Assembly: GCF_003576645.1 (NCBI RefSeq)
Contig: NC_044917.1
Coordinates: forward strand, 14,673,495-14,737,494
Reading direction: 5' to 3'
Length of the DNA: 64,000 nucleotides
Origin: Ipomoea triloba
Taxonomy: Eukaryota > Streptophyta > Magnoliopsida > Solanales > Convolvulaceae
Notes under the pieces: generated by a model
Told to the model about the DNA's origin: nothing
Databases searched by the model: none
What the model saw: the letters and a program-made list of their open reading frames with translations, nothing else
Shown here: positions 37,181 to 49,017 of the stretch, piece by piece
Layout: every line of letters begins with the position of its first letter
Position numbering within the stretch: position 1 is the stretch's first letter
Position numbers and translations under genes: made by a program

Positions 37181-37792
37181 ATGTGTTGTCCATTAGCAGC
37201 TACAATAGCAGATCCAATGGAAAGATGCAAAGGAGAAAGCTCTAATTTTTCGAGTTCTTCAACTAGAATGAGGAAGTGCTACTTGTATGGAGAATGGATT
37301 TCAATTGAACAATGCGGATGTGGACAAGAAATGGGGTTGAAGACATCATGGACAAATGAGAATCCGGGTAGGAGATATTGGGAATGTGCAAGATGTAAGG
37401 TTAGTATTTTTTTCACTTTTTTCGAATGGGTAATTTTATTTTGGAATTTTGGCATTCGGAATTTTGTTGTTCATCTTGCAAAGGCCGGGAATAATTGTAG
37501 TTTTTGTGTCAATTTTGCCAATTTTCAGGATTATTTCGGTGGGTTTGTAAGGTGGTATGATCCCCCAATTTGCCCTACGGAAAAGAGGATAATACCCGGT
37601 TTATTGAAGAGGATTAACCATAAAGATGAAGAAATTGCAATGTTAAAGGCCAAGTTGAGAATTGCCCCAAAAATGGAAGAAATGAATGATAGTAGTAGAA
37701 AATGTACACCCCTGTTCCTTGTTGTAGCTTTGATTCTACTGGTAGTTAGTTTTTTAGTTCTAGGTAGCAATGACAGCTTAGGTGAGAGATAA
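37181..37792 (+). CDS. GRF-type zinc-finger protein with C-terminal membrane helix, inside the MULE
   Basis: Two exons, 37181-37399 and 37529-37792 (GT-AG intron 37400-37528), giving 160 residues. A likelier start is the Met at 37217 (MERCKGESSN), giving 148. After a Ser-rich head comes a GRF zinc finger: QCGCGQEMGLKTSWT, then NPGRRYWECARC, then across the splice FVRWYDPP. GRF fingers bind nucleic acids in DNA-repair and topoisomerase proteins. The Cys usually placed just before the FF/FV.W motif is replaced, though CARC could supply it. A charged, coiled-coil-like segment follows (KRINHKDEEIAMLKAKL), then a strong C-terminal helix (LFLVVALILLVVSFLVLG), so a tail-anchored protein is likely. 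The family resembles the plant At4g04775-like proteins. It sits where mudrB sits in MuDR but shows no similarity to it that I recognise. The 129-bp intron is in frame and free of stops. Confidence 0.85.
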   Translation: MCCPLAATIADPMERCKGESSNFSSSSTRMRKCYLYGEWISIEQCGCGQEMGLKTSWTNENPGRRYWECARCKVSIFFTFFEWVILFWNFGIRNFVVHLAKAGNNCSFCVNFANFQDYFGGFVRWYDPPICPTEKRIIPGLLKRINHKDEEIAMLKAKLRIAPKMEEMNDSSRKCTPLFLVVALILLVVSFLVLGSNDSLGER

Positions 37793-38501
37793 TGTAAAGG
37801 CAAGAATGTGCCTATGCTCCCATAAGGTTAAAGCAATGTGTTTGTTTGGTTGGAAATAGTTATGTTGAATGGAAGTTCATGTGTTATGAAGCAAACAAGT
37901 ATGTTGAATTTGTCAATGAATTGTTATTTTGATGTTGGAAATGGTTATGTTGTAGAATGTGCATATGGTAATGGTTGTGGTTTGTTGGAATTGGCTTGCC
38001 AAACCATGACCAAATGGTTTGGCAGTAACATAGCAATTACCCTGCCAAACCATGACCAAATGGTTTGGCAGTAACATAGCAATTACCCTGCCAAACCATT
38101 ACCAAATGGTTTGCTAGTAACATAACAATTTTACTGCCAAACCATTACCAAATTGCCTGCAAAAATCTGGGCATTTGCCCTGCCAAACCATTACCGAATT
38201 GCCTGCCAAACATTACCAAATTTAGGAGTTCATTACCTAGCAAAACTGTAAGTAAAGAACACTCAAACTGGAAGCAACCAAAAAGATTCATTATGAACCC
38301 ATTCATTACCAATCATTACAAGCAAAAAACATTCACAGTTAATCATTGTAAACCAACTAAATTAACAATAGCAACATTAGCAAAATACCAACAGGACCAA
38401 CTGTTTTAGTGCATTTACAAGACCAACAGTAACAACTGTAGCAAAAATACCAACAGTAGCAAAAACTTAAAGAAACAGTAGGCCGAGAGAATTCATGCAT
38501 T
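37793..38501. other. Spacer between the convergent MULE genes
   Basis: Contains the 46-bp hairpin repeats described separately and a degenerate continuation to about 38230. Both genes must end transcription here. Confidence 0.6.
37997..38180. repeat. Four 46-bp tandem repeats, each a hairpin
   Basis: Copies start at 37997, 38043, 38089 and 38135. Each contains tgccaaaccat and its inverted partner atggtttggca, an 11-bp stem with a 6-base loop. Copies 3 and 4 carry substitutions, so the array is genuine and older than the 42-bp duplications. Confidence 0.85.
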
Positions 38502-41500
38502 TCATTCAATTTGCAGAGGTGAGTCCACTGTGTTGCTGAATCTTGACTTCAGATTGCTTCTTGTGCCATATCTTCTCCGAGGTTGAACAGGGCTAGTCTT
38601 TGAAGCTTTGGTCACTTGAGGTGTACTTTCTGGCTGAGTGGTGTCAAGTTCCATTTCAGGTTGGGTAATTGAGATCTCTTCTTGTTGTTGAAGACCCACT
38701 ACAGGTTCAGCCACATTGTCAAACATAGCTGCCACCTCAACTGCTTCACTCCAAAAATCTGGACCAATAGTGTCGTCTATACCAATTCCAAGTGGCACAA
38801 CAGGATTAAAACCACCTCCTTGTTCAGTGAGAGTTGTTTGGTTGATTTTCCTTTTCCTAGGAATAAGCTTGCTCTGTCTGGCAGTAGGCTGAGTACCACA
38901 TGTCTGCTTCTGTTTCCTAACTCTTGGATTAGGCTATATGAAAACAAATGAAATGGAATAAGTAATACATATACTTTTTTTTTGGAGAATAGTAATACAT
39001 ATACTTTCAAAATTAAAACTGAAGGCACCTCTGTACCTGTCTCTGGATTGGAGCAGTCTGGGTAGGAATTGTAGTAGGCACAGCAGTTGAGGAACCATCT
39101 CCTTTGTCAGTTGCGGTTTTTGGCTTGATTTTCCTTTTTCTTGGATTAAGCTACCAACCAATAAATTGAATGATATAAACAGTGAATGATATAGATAGCT
39201 GGATTGAGTAATAATAACAAATAAATTGAATGAATTATATACCTTTCTCTGACTGTTTGTAGGATCAAGAGGGCATGTCCTTGCATTATAACCTACCTTG
39301 TTGCATTTCTTACAGTGTTTCACAATCACACTACGGTTCATATGCGTACCATCTTTGGTCATCTCAGGTGCTGACATCTTTCTCAACTTTTTTGGTCTGC
39401 CAGCCTTCCTTGTGTACAAAGGGGGCAGTGGTGGTTGCTTATTGGGCTTAGGCCATTCACTTGGACCAGCCAATGGCTTTATTCTCCCCCCATATGTGTT
39501 CAAGTAACTATTTATGGAGTAACAATCACTTACATAATGATGCACAACACCCCCTTTACCATGCTTAAGCCATATGGCACAAACTGCATGCTTACAAGGT
39601 ATTCCTGTTAAGTCCCATTTTCTACAACTACAAGCCCCCCTCAACAAATCAACACGATGTTGCTCTAAGCTCCCTAACCCTGACATACACCTAATCTCAA
39701 ACATATTTTCATCACTTTGACTCCCTATACATCCAGCAGCAGAATGCTCAACAACAGCAATTTTCTTCATAATTGTAGGGCAAAAAGGCCCCTTCCAACT
39801 AGCAGCCTTTTGTCTACTTTCAAAGAGTTTTTTCATCAACAGTTTCCTAATACTTTCTAAACATGAAATCAAAGGCTGTTCCCTAGCATCTAAGATCATT
39901 GCATTAAAACTTTCAGAAATATTATTCACTAGTGCATCAGATTTAGAGAAAGGTGTGAAATGGGACCTTGACCACTCAGATGGGTGTCTCTCAGCTAGCC
40001 ATTTATATGCTTCAACATCCATGTTCTTGATCTCACCCATTGCATCATTAAAACTGTTGACTGTGGTGGCCTTGGCTGCTGCCCACAAACCATCTTTCAA
40101 TGCCTTGCCTACAAATCCTGCAAGCTTCATGTTAACATATAGATGCCTCACACAAAATCTGTGAGTGGCATATGGTAAGACTTCTTCATAAGCTGGTAAA
40201 AGCCCCTTTTGTTTGTCTGCCAAATAAAAAAGCAACAAGTTATAGCAGTATGTTAGTATTCAGTATGAATGTATGATCAACAGCATAAAAAAAGGTTACC
40301 TGATATAAATGTGAGCTGGTGTTCATCTTCCCTTGAGATTTTCAGGTCCACCCTAAGTAATTCCAAAAACCAGCTCCATGAGTCCTTTGTTTCTAGTTCT
40401 ACAATGGCGTATGCTAAAGGGAAGATGCTGTCATTTCCATCAATTCCAACAGCAGTCAAAAGTTGTCCTCCAAATTTTCTCTTCAAATGGCAACCATCAA
40501 CTCCAATTATTTTCCTACAAAACTCTTCCTTCATACTTCAAGTCAGACTCTTTCACTTTCCATGTAGTATTGGGGTTTGTTTTTTCAATCTCCAAGACAT
40601 AGTCCCAAATCTTGTTAAAGCATTCAATTGCCTCTCCTTCAATAACTTCCTTAGCTTTTTTGATAGCCCTATAAGCTTGTCTAGTACTAATCTCACATTT
40701 ATTATCAACCTTGACTTTGTCTCTAAATTCTGAAGTGGTCCAGTTGGTGTGGTGTCCAATCTCTTGCACCCACCTCTTTGCAATCCTTGTTGATTTCACC
40801 ATGTAGTTCAGAAACACCCAACCACAACCTACATGTTCTTCATTAAAAGTAACAATTCTCCAAGATATGACATTCTTCACTTTCCAAAGATTAATCTTGA
40901 AAGGGCAACCTTCCTGTCTACATCTTACACACATCCTACACTTGTCATTCTTAGTAAACTTCAAATCCTTCCCATTATTCAATGCATAATTATGCACAAC
41001 TTGTTTAAATTCAGCCTTTGTTCCAAATGTTAGGCCAACACTAAACTTTGGAGACTTCATCTCACTCTTTGCCCTAAACACGGGGAATTTAAACTGCTCA
41101 TCCTCATCACTGTCTTTCCCACTGTCTTCATCAGAAAAATCAACTCCATCATTCACAGTCTTAGTCCCAAAACCAGCCCCTTTCTCAACCCCTTTCTCAG
41201 TCCCAATTCCTTCATTCACATACCCAGCCCCAATAAGTATCTCATCACTATCTACAACAACACTTTTCCCTAACCCTGCAACATTTGGATCGACATGACC
41301 CTCAAAGTCTAAGTCATCACTTCGCCCACTGTCATCATCACTGTACTCCCCTTCATCATATTCTTCATCATCATTTGACTGAAAATCTCCTTCAACTAAA
41401 GGTTCAGCCTCACCCTGCCCCTCACCTACAACCCAAACCTCAATCAGATTGGGAAATTGTCTTATGTCACATATTGCACAACAATCACTATCTGTCTCTA

Positions 41501-42183
41501 ATTCAAATAAAACCCCATCCCTAGTTGGTGTAAAGTATTTAAACTTCTCTAACATATTATACCCCAATTCTTCAACTGTTTCCCTTAAAGTAATCATGCC
41601 CCACAAATCAATATCCAAATTCAAACACTCAGTTGCCCCTCCAACATATCCTATTTCATTCCTTTTAAGGAAACCACCATGCCTTTACTTCAAACAAAAG
41701 GTATCTGTTTTATTACCAAAAGCATAAACACAAAAGAACTCAGAATAAAGAATTACAGTAAAACCTTTTTTTATTATTTCTAACAGAATAAAGTAATATG
41801 TATGGGTAAAGCTCTATTTATGGGTATAGTAATATGTGGTCCACACCAACTGGTACTGCATTGCATAAAGTTCAACAACTACAAGCATGTGGTCCCCAGA
41901 ATATGTTTTCATATTCCCAGTTTTCACAGATTTTCATAAACAAAGTGGGCACCACCAACCCACACAACAAAAACATGTTCAACAATCAATACACAACAAA
42001 CACAATGACACATATATAAATGCTCGGCACATGCACTTACTTTTTTCATTCTACACACACAAAAGTCAGAACACATTCATGCCTCAGAACACTTACATTC
42101 AACATCTACCTAGGTTCTGAATATTAAAACAGAAAAACGTACACAAACATTCAACACTTACCTAGGTTTTTGGCGGAATCCAT
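38502..42183 (-). pseudogene. MULE transposase (mudrA-like), broken
   Basis: Exons from the 3' side: 38502-38933, 39037-39150, 39243-40216 and from 40300 upstream, all GT-AG with matching phase. Domains in order: an acidic N-terminal region, a MuDR-type zinc-binding segment (CRMCVRCRQEGCPF), the catalytic core with first Asp in IIGVDGCHLK and second Asp in TFISDKQKGL, likely Glu in NISESFNAM, a SWIM finger (CSCRKWDLTGIPCKHAVCAI), and a knuckle CKKCNKVGYNARTC where the usual His is Tyr. A small first exon (MDSAKNL, 42162-42183) is possible. Two lesions: an in-frame TAA at 41685-41687, just before the conserved HGG segment, and a frame break at about 40515-40534 where about 20 residues are also missing before the first catalytic Asp. 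Downstream of that point 584 codons are intact. Confidence 0.9.
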
Positions 42184-42393
42184 TCTCGTTAATCTCCTCG
42201 TTTCTCCCTACTTCCTTACTGGTCCTTTCGAAATCGATAGAATTTCGCTTCCAATTTCTTCGATATTGGTCGGATTTGATACGATTTTGATCGGATTCGA
42301 TGCAATTTTGTCGGAATCGATGAATAGGATTTAGGACTTAGGTTTTCTTGTTTTCTAATTTCTTTCCTCTCAGTCAAAGCACAACGTCAATGC

Positions 42394-42586
42394 TATAGGA
42401 GACGACGACCCTATACTGAAAAGACAATTCTACCCCTCGGTTTGACGGCTCCTGGACGGATAAGCTAATGATGGACCAAAAGTGGCAATACCATAAAAAG
42501 AGTGGGTATAATGTGGCAAAAATTAAGGAAGTGGACTAAAATTGGCAATGTCACAATAACAATAGGACCAAAAATGGTAATGACTC
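42394..42586 (-). repeat. Right terminal inverted repeat of the MULE
   Basis: Reverse complement of the left TIR with five mismatches. The transposase 5' region begins about 210 bp inside. Confidence 0.93.
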
Positions 42587-42779
42587 AAATCAACAACTTC
42601 TTATTTTGATTCTTTCATTGTTTTTCTAGATTAGTAGCATTGTTGTTTATGAGCTATTGAATTACTTCTAATGTTTTTCTTCATCATGACAAACATAGCA
42701 AGATGTTAATCCATCAGTTAAAAGATATGACTTGTCTACTGACCTGGATGTGGATTGTTATACTATCAATGTAGTAATA

Positions 42780-43400
42780 TTTGCTTATACTATCATTTCA
42801 AACTCGTAAGGTCTCTATGGTCTCTATGGTCTCTCATAGACATGACCTACCTTCATGTCTCATTGAGGTGGGCAGGTAGCAAACCTCTAAGGACCTTGAG
42901 GCTCATCTCTTTGCCAAGATCAGTAATCTTTCCAAAGAGCTTGATAGACCTTACCCCCATATTTGAAATGGAATCCCTAAACAATACTTTGAATTCTTTG
43001 AATTTCTTCATGGCAATAGTTAGCTTCTTGTCGTTTTCCTACTCATCATAAACGTCTATTCTCATCAGTTCTTCTCATATTTCCTTAGTTAATTAACCTA
43101 CATTTAGATACTCTAGAGAATATTGAGTCATCGATGGGTTTGAAGAAAATATCATTGAAAATATTATCCAAGTTGTTCCTTTTTCAAATATATGATGTCC
43201 ATTAATAAGGACAAATGTCCATACATACATATTCTCCCATCATCAAATTTATTTATTAAAAATAACAATTTTTGCAAATATATTATCCATTTTCATTATA
43301 AAAATAAGTGTGTTATTTAAAAAAAAATGGATAAACTCATCAATCAAGAGTATGGTAGTTGATTCAATTTAAGTCTCATGCTCTAATACCACTTGATTAT
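42780..43400 (-). pseudogene. Possible Copia gag remnant
   Basis: On the minus strand, tggtattagagcatgag at about 43390 looks like a Met-tRNA primer site region. Further along, near 42850-43000, a gag-like 'LGKEMSLKVLRGLLP' is readable, but stops and shifts intervene. Weak. Confidence 0.3.
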
Positions 43401-44384
43401 CCCAATTAAGAAGAATAAGTCTAGAGGGGGGATTGGGGAGAGTGAATAGACTTATTAATATAAGATTTTAAAGCTTTTGGAAAGACAAATAAGTAAATCA
43501 AACTTGAGTGTTTGACTACACGAGTTAATCTCTCAACAATACCTAGAAAAGTTATGTTGAAATCTTAACTAAATAGTTAAGAAAACTTTTATCAAAGTTT
43601 AATGCATAGCAGAAATATTTTATATCACACTAACACATTTGTACGCATGAAAATGTTAAGCATTGTAAAAATAAGTGTGTAAGTTAAAGAGACAAAGCAA
43701 GTTTTATATCAAGGTAGAGTTGAGGGCAAATTGCTACATGAGTTTTGGAATAAAACTCATAGCAACATACCAAATCTAAAATCCTTTGATTAAGACAAGG
43801 TGGAAGCATCATCATAGCCATAATCAACAAATGAATTTAGTAAAATACTAATCAATAACTCAATACAAAGTAAAAAGTAAAAACAATAACTAAAAGAGAC
43901 TAGGAGAGTGATATACCAGAATTCCATCGGACAGAATTAGGGGTGTGTTTCACAAAGACCAATCTTTAGTCCTTACCACTTACCAGAGTCAGCGAGAGGC
44001 CAAGACCCAAGACCTAAGTGACAAGTGCCTAACTTCCTAAGGGTAACAACATTTACAAAAATGTTACCAAGCCAATTAGCAGTAATAGCACTATAATACT
44101 CTGATTGTCTCAAAGCCCTCAACGATCAACAGTCAACATATATTACAGCATTAGCAATCAAAATAAAGTTATGCTAAAAGTGTAAAACAAAAATTACATA
44201 AATATATTACAGCAATTGTGGGCAGTGTTCCAACAGAACTGAGTGAAGAACCAGCTACAGTGGACAATTCTGCACAAAAAGATATAAAATCATTAAAGAA
44301 TAACAAACATATACAAATAAAAGGTATAAAAACTTAGAAAGTTAAGAATTGTACCATTCTCTAATCTTTCAACCCATCCAAGTT
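43401..44384. other. AT-rich region left of the hAT remnant
   Basis: taggggtgtg at 43938 could be the left terminus of the hAT element (the right end reads the same for 10 bases), but no 8-bp target duplication supports it. No gene. Confidence 0.35.
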
Positions 44385-47300
44385 TTCCTCAACAGAGATT
44401 GGGTGATTTGGTGCCCTCAACTAATCTTGTGCACAGACTAGGGCTTCCACAATTTTAGGAGTTACGAAACTCCTAAAGGCATCTAATGCCCTACCACTAG
44501 TACTGAATGCACTCTCTGAGGCAACTGTGGATATGGGAATTGCTAGCATATCCCTTGCCATTTTTTAGAGAATAGAAAATCTCTCACAGTTAAGCTTTCA
44601 CCACCTAAGCACATCAAATTCTACATTTTCTTCATCTTCCACTAAATTTTCACTTAAATGAATCTGTAGTTCAGTCGACTTATTGTTTCCACCAATCTCC
44701 ATTCTCTATTTTTTTTAGTTGGCATTTCAGTCTAGACTGAGGTTTTCCAACTACAGTTTGAGAATGGACATGAACAGATTCAGATTGCATAGTAGAGGAT
44801 GCAGACTGCACAGAGAGGACATTGTAGGTGGCTGCATAGTCATTAAACAACTAAACCATTCCCTCTTGAACCTTTGCAAAGCATGCTTTGCCTTTTACTT
44901 CACCATATAACTAGGCAAATTGGTAAGGCATATACTCAATCTTATCCCTAGGGTCCAAAATATTGACATAAAATATCAAGAAGTTCATTTTTTCTGGATC
45001 TCCTCAATATTTTTCAAACTTTTATTTCATTTGGAACCCCATTGCCTAAACAAAATAAAATGAAAGAATACAAAAACATAGACTAAAATTAGAAACATGT
45101 TCAATTATTCATGCATAAATCTTAGAAAAAATATACACATACAAATCAGTTTACTTTTTCACAGCATGTATCAACCCAACCATATCATCCAGCATGCATC
45201 CCAAATCAGAATTTTCAAAAAAAAAAAATAAAAGAAAGTATTTGAATTGACGTAAAGAGAACCAAATATTCTCACAGACATCTCATAAAAGCCTTTCAGA
45301 AGGAGGACTATCCTATTAACAGAAAGCCAATCTAGAAAAGTAGGAACAGAATCAGCTAAGTCTGCAAAAAATGAGGAATCATTCACCTCATAAGCCTAAA
45401 AATCCTTCTGGTATTGAATGGCAGTGTTCAGCATGATGTATGTGTTGTTCCATCTTGTAAGAACATCAAGCTGCAATGCAGATTTGGCTTCTAACCCAAT
45501 AAGATCAGCAAGATCTCTAAATTTCTTGAGTCTTCCAGGTGAATTCCTTACCCATCTAACTGCATCCCTAACTTTCTTAACAGAAGGATCTGCAAATCTC
45601 AATTCATCTTGCACCACTAAATTTAGAACATGGGTTATGCACCTCATGTGCATGTACTGAACCGTAACAGAAGAATTACCCCAAGACAACAACTTTCTTT
45701 TGAAAAACCTTAATGATGTGTCATTTGAAGAGGCAGTATCAAAAATAACAGTGAAAACATTTTTAATCCCCCACTCAAGAAGACAACTCTCAAGGGCTTT
45801 AGCTATGTACTCCCCCCTATGAGAAGAAACTAGAACAAATGAAATGATTTTTTTGTTAAGCTTCCACTAATCATCAATGAAATGTGCAGTAATGCACATG
45901 TAGTTTATCTTTTGGACAGATGTCCATGTATCAGACTATCAGTGGTCAAGCTAAGCCTTTGGGTGCTTACCCTAAAGGCCTAAATAACTTCTTAAGGCTC
46001 AATCTCTCATCTAGGTAAATATGATAAATATCTCTAGAAATTGTCCACCTAGAAGGGATTTGAAACCTAGGACAAGCAACTAAAATGAATTTCTTAAACC
46101 CATTTCCCTCAACAATCCTAAAGGGAAGTTCATCTACAATGATCATCTCACACAATGCTCTCTGAAAGAGTAGTTTATGGTGAGGTGGAATGATGGAAAG
46201 ATAGGGTAAAACGGAGAAGAAGTTCCACGAGTGTCGTGGAATGATGTAAATTGGAGTAGAATCAAGTATTGGCATTTAGGAGGTTAAGAGATAAGAGTTA
46301 CTAGAACTACTAGAAGGCACTGGAATCATAGGCGAATGAATTGCGATGGTAAATCGAAGGTAAACAATTAAAAAGAATGAGAGGTTGAATGCCTTAATTA
46401 GCCTTCGCGATTGATCCAACTATGGTGATTCTAGACAATGACATTCAGGCATAATCACAGGAGCCCATGGTACCATCACCGAGTGGCGTCACACTCGGAC
46501 TCCCAAGTCTTCATTCGGTTCGGGCATTTCGTCGAACATGTGGTCTACCACTCCTCTCGGGCCTCATCCTTCCGGATTAAGGGCTGGGATGTGATTGATT
46601 TGGATTCGTGAGGATCTGCTATCGTGCAAACCACACTTTCACTAAGTCTACTACCTATCTTGGCTGGAAATATAAGCAAATCGTAAAGAACATCAACCAC
46701 ACACGACTAGCACCCTACTTCATCATTCCATAATCAAATGGAAGAATTTCAATTCATCAATCACAAAAGCTAATTTGGGGCAATCAAAACCCCTCAACTA
46801 ATCTACAGAAACATCATTTAAATCAAAGGGAATCAAGCAAAAGAAAATAACCATGAAATCAAATGGAAATAGTAATGAGATTAACAAAAGCAAGAGTAGA
46901 GTAGAGATACCTATTCAATCCAAGAAATCTATTACATCTTCACTTCCATTACATAAATCTAGCTAGATCTACCCTCAACTAAGAAATCTAACACTAGGGA
47001 TTGTGGGGAATTTTCCCCAAAAGGGAGAGAAAATTCAAATCAGATCTAAACAAAATTGGGGATTCCCTCAAAAATACTGGGGAAGGGATTAAATAGGCCT
47101 CCAAAAGTCAAATCTCGAAATTGCCCTTAATGACCCCGTCCACGCCAAGTCCACGCATGGAGGCCTAGCGTGGAACCTTATCGGAATTGTTCCACACCGC
47201 CTCCACGCGTGGGAGAGGTGTGGACTTTCCACAGCCGACTTCGTTCCTTCGTTTGTTCCTTCCTTTGGCCTCGGGTCCTGTTTTGTCCTGCGGGAATGCC

Positions 47301-47868
47301 TTCGAAACACAACATAAAATGGAGTTTGCAAGTTTGATCACATCAGAGTCTATTACGCATGAAATGATTACAAATGGGTGTAGAAATAGTGCAATAACGT
47401 TCCTAAATCGACCCTAAACTTGACTATCCTTGGCGCTTATCACTCTCCTAATAGCCTCTTGGTTGAAAACCCCAAGTTCCCAAAACCCCCTCAAAACCCT
47501 CTATTCCAAAGGTAGAAACATTATTAAATGTGAGAATGGACTACCTTGTATCCTTAGTATGAGGGTTTTTTTAGGCAGCCCAACATATGGTTTCTTAAGG
47601 AGGAAGGGTCATGCTTTTTACTCTCACATGAAAAAACTTTTGCACAGTAAATGCACTTCCCCTTAATTAATTTCCCTTTAGAATTAAGGATCTTTTCAAA
47701 ATGATCCCAAACTTTGGATCTAGACTCCACCTCTTTCCTCTTCTTTATAGGAACAGTAGTAGGAGAAGGCATAAGTTGCTGAGGATTTCTCTCAGTACCT
47801 CCACCATCTACTCCATGTTCCTCGTCAGTTGAGGTGGGAGGGTGTCCAAATGCACTGATGTTTTCCAT
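44385..47868 (-). pseudogene. hAT transposase (RICESLEEPER-type), decayed and interrupted
   Basis: The N-terminal BED zinc finger lies at 47554-47868 (RSKVWDHFEKI, then GKCIYCAKVF, then LRNHMLGC). A block with IIVDELPFRIVEGNGF and CPRFQIPSRWTISRD is at 46000-46160, the central domain CITHVLNLVVQDEL to LDVLTRWNNTYIMLNT is at 45396-45692, and the C-terminal dimerisation domain (ISTVASESAFSTSGRALD) is at about 44385-44660. Many stops and frameshifts occur (about 45400, 45870, 45960, 44430, 44600). A solo LTR (46163-47442) sits in the coding sequence; the hAT reading frame matches on its two sides. The 5' part of the element lies beyond the Gypsy insertion, up to 62932. Confidence 0.9.
46163..47442. 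repeat. Solo LTR inside the hAT gene
   Basis: 1,280 bp beginning TGAAAGAG and ending GCTTATCA, flanked by perfect 5-bp duplications CTCTC (46158-46162 and 47443-47447). No internal region or partner LTR, so it is what recombination leaves behind. GC-richer patches with ccacgcgtgg occur at 47130-47220. Orientation cannot be told. Confidence 0.88.
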
Positions 47869-48050
47869 CTATAAAGATAGACATCAGTAAACAAAGTGTC
47901 CAAATAAAGTCATAAAGCAACTACACAGACATGCAGTGATATTGAATTATACATTTAAAGCAGACACACTGAAGCAACTTAGGCTTCCACCAATTAATCC
48001 ACATATAGATTTATAAGATTACACCATACATTGATACACTCATACAGCTT

Positions 48051-49017
48051 TGTAAACGCGAAAAACTTGAATCGTATATATTCAAAATTCAAAGTATCGG
48101 TTACAATAAGTAGTATGTATCAAACGATAAATGGGGTACAATTTCTGTATAGAAGTCCTCTGATTCTCTACTAGAAGTATGTTGATCGGAAGTATGCCTA
48201 GTTCAGAATATGTTGAACTGGAAGTATGTCGATTAGAACTGGAAGGGTGCGGAGTTGGAGTATGCCAACTGGAAGTATGCCGAGTTGGGAGTATGCCAAC
48301 TGGAAGTGTACCGAGTTCAGAGTTTGTTGAACTGGAAGTGTACCGAGTTGGAAGTATGCCACCTGTAGGTATGCCAAGTTGGAAGTATGCCAACTGGAAG
48401 GGTTCTTCGGTGCAAATAAATTGCAGGCGTACCCCTCAGTGCAAATAAATTGCAAGTGTGTTGCAGACAATATTCTGGTGAGATTTCGGCAGAGCTTCGC
48501 TATGCAGATCTTCAGAGCCCCTATTTCCTTGAAAACGAAACCACTATTTATAGTGGTGAGGAGGTAGGAAAAAATCTAACCACCTTTATCCATTTGGATA
48601 ATTCTCAATTTAATTTAATTATTTGAATTAAATATGAGAATGTATTAGGACACCATCACGTCCAGGTTCATGATTTTATATTTCTTGAACCAATTTATAA
48701 CATCCGCAATTTCTTCAAAATTATATAACCCACATATAATTATTGATGGGCTAAACCAAGTCAAAGCCCGTCAATTTGAGCGGCCCAATTGATCCAATAG
48801 TCTGGTCCAACTCAATTAAATATGCCACCAACTTGGGCCGAACAATCCGACGTCCGATTACCTTTAATTAATTAACTAGACCAATTAATTATTTAATGGG
48901 TTATTTGATTAACCCAATTAAATAAACATCAGCCCAATTTAATTAATTAAAGCAATTAATTATCAATCGAAGCCCAATAACATGCAAATCAATCCATTTA
49001 AATTTTCAATGCTAACA
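48051..49017 (-). repeat. 3' LTR of the Gypsy element
   Basis: 967 bp. Contains a minisatellite-like stretch (gccaactggaagtatgcc and variants, 48180-48410) and a minus-strand TATAAATA at 48545-48552 in a short palindrome. Lacks about 120 bp of minisatellite and two 42-bp duplications present in the other LTR. Confidence 0.93.

Larger units (their letters stand above)
36926..42586. mobile_element. Mutator-like element (MULE) with two convergent genes
   Basis: A 193-bp terminal inverted repeat at each end (36926-37118 and 42394-42586), five mismatches by eye, about 97% identical. The left TIR leads into a plus-strand gene (37181-37792) and the right TIR into a minus-strand transposase (38502-42183), which converge on a spacer with hairpin repeats. 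This is the MuDR architecture, where each TIR acts as a promoter. I found no 9-bp target duplication, so a flank may have been rearranged. Confidence 0.92.

Noticed and set aside
37997..38180. 46-bp hairpin repeats as a CRISPR-like or 42-bp artefact array
   Set aside because: The unit is 46 bp, there are no unique spacers, and copies diverge; it is an ordinary tandem repeat in a eukaryotic transposon.
40515..40536. A 22-bp GTATG..TTGTAG segment that could be a mini-intron repairing the MULE frame
   Set aside because: It is far below the minimum length of plant introns, and the expected residues around it are also missing, so a deletion-frameshift fits better.
42755..43051. Plus-strand 98-codon frame
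   Set aside because: No domain; the reverse strand shows faint gag-like sequence, so this is probably a shadow of a retrotransposon remnant.
45967..46275. 102-codon minus-strand frame as a single hAT segment
   Set aside because: Its first third is solo-LTR sequence; only the part below 46163 is hAT.
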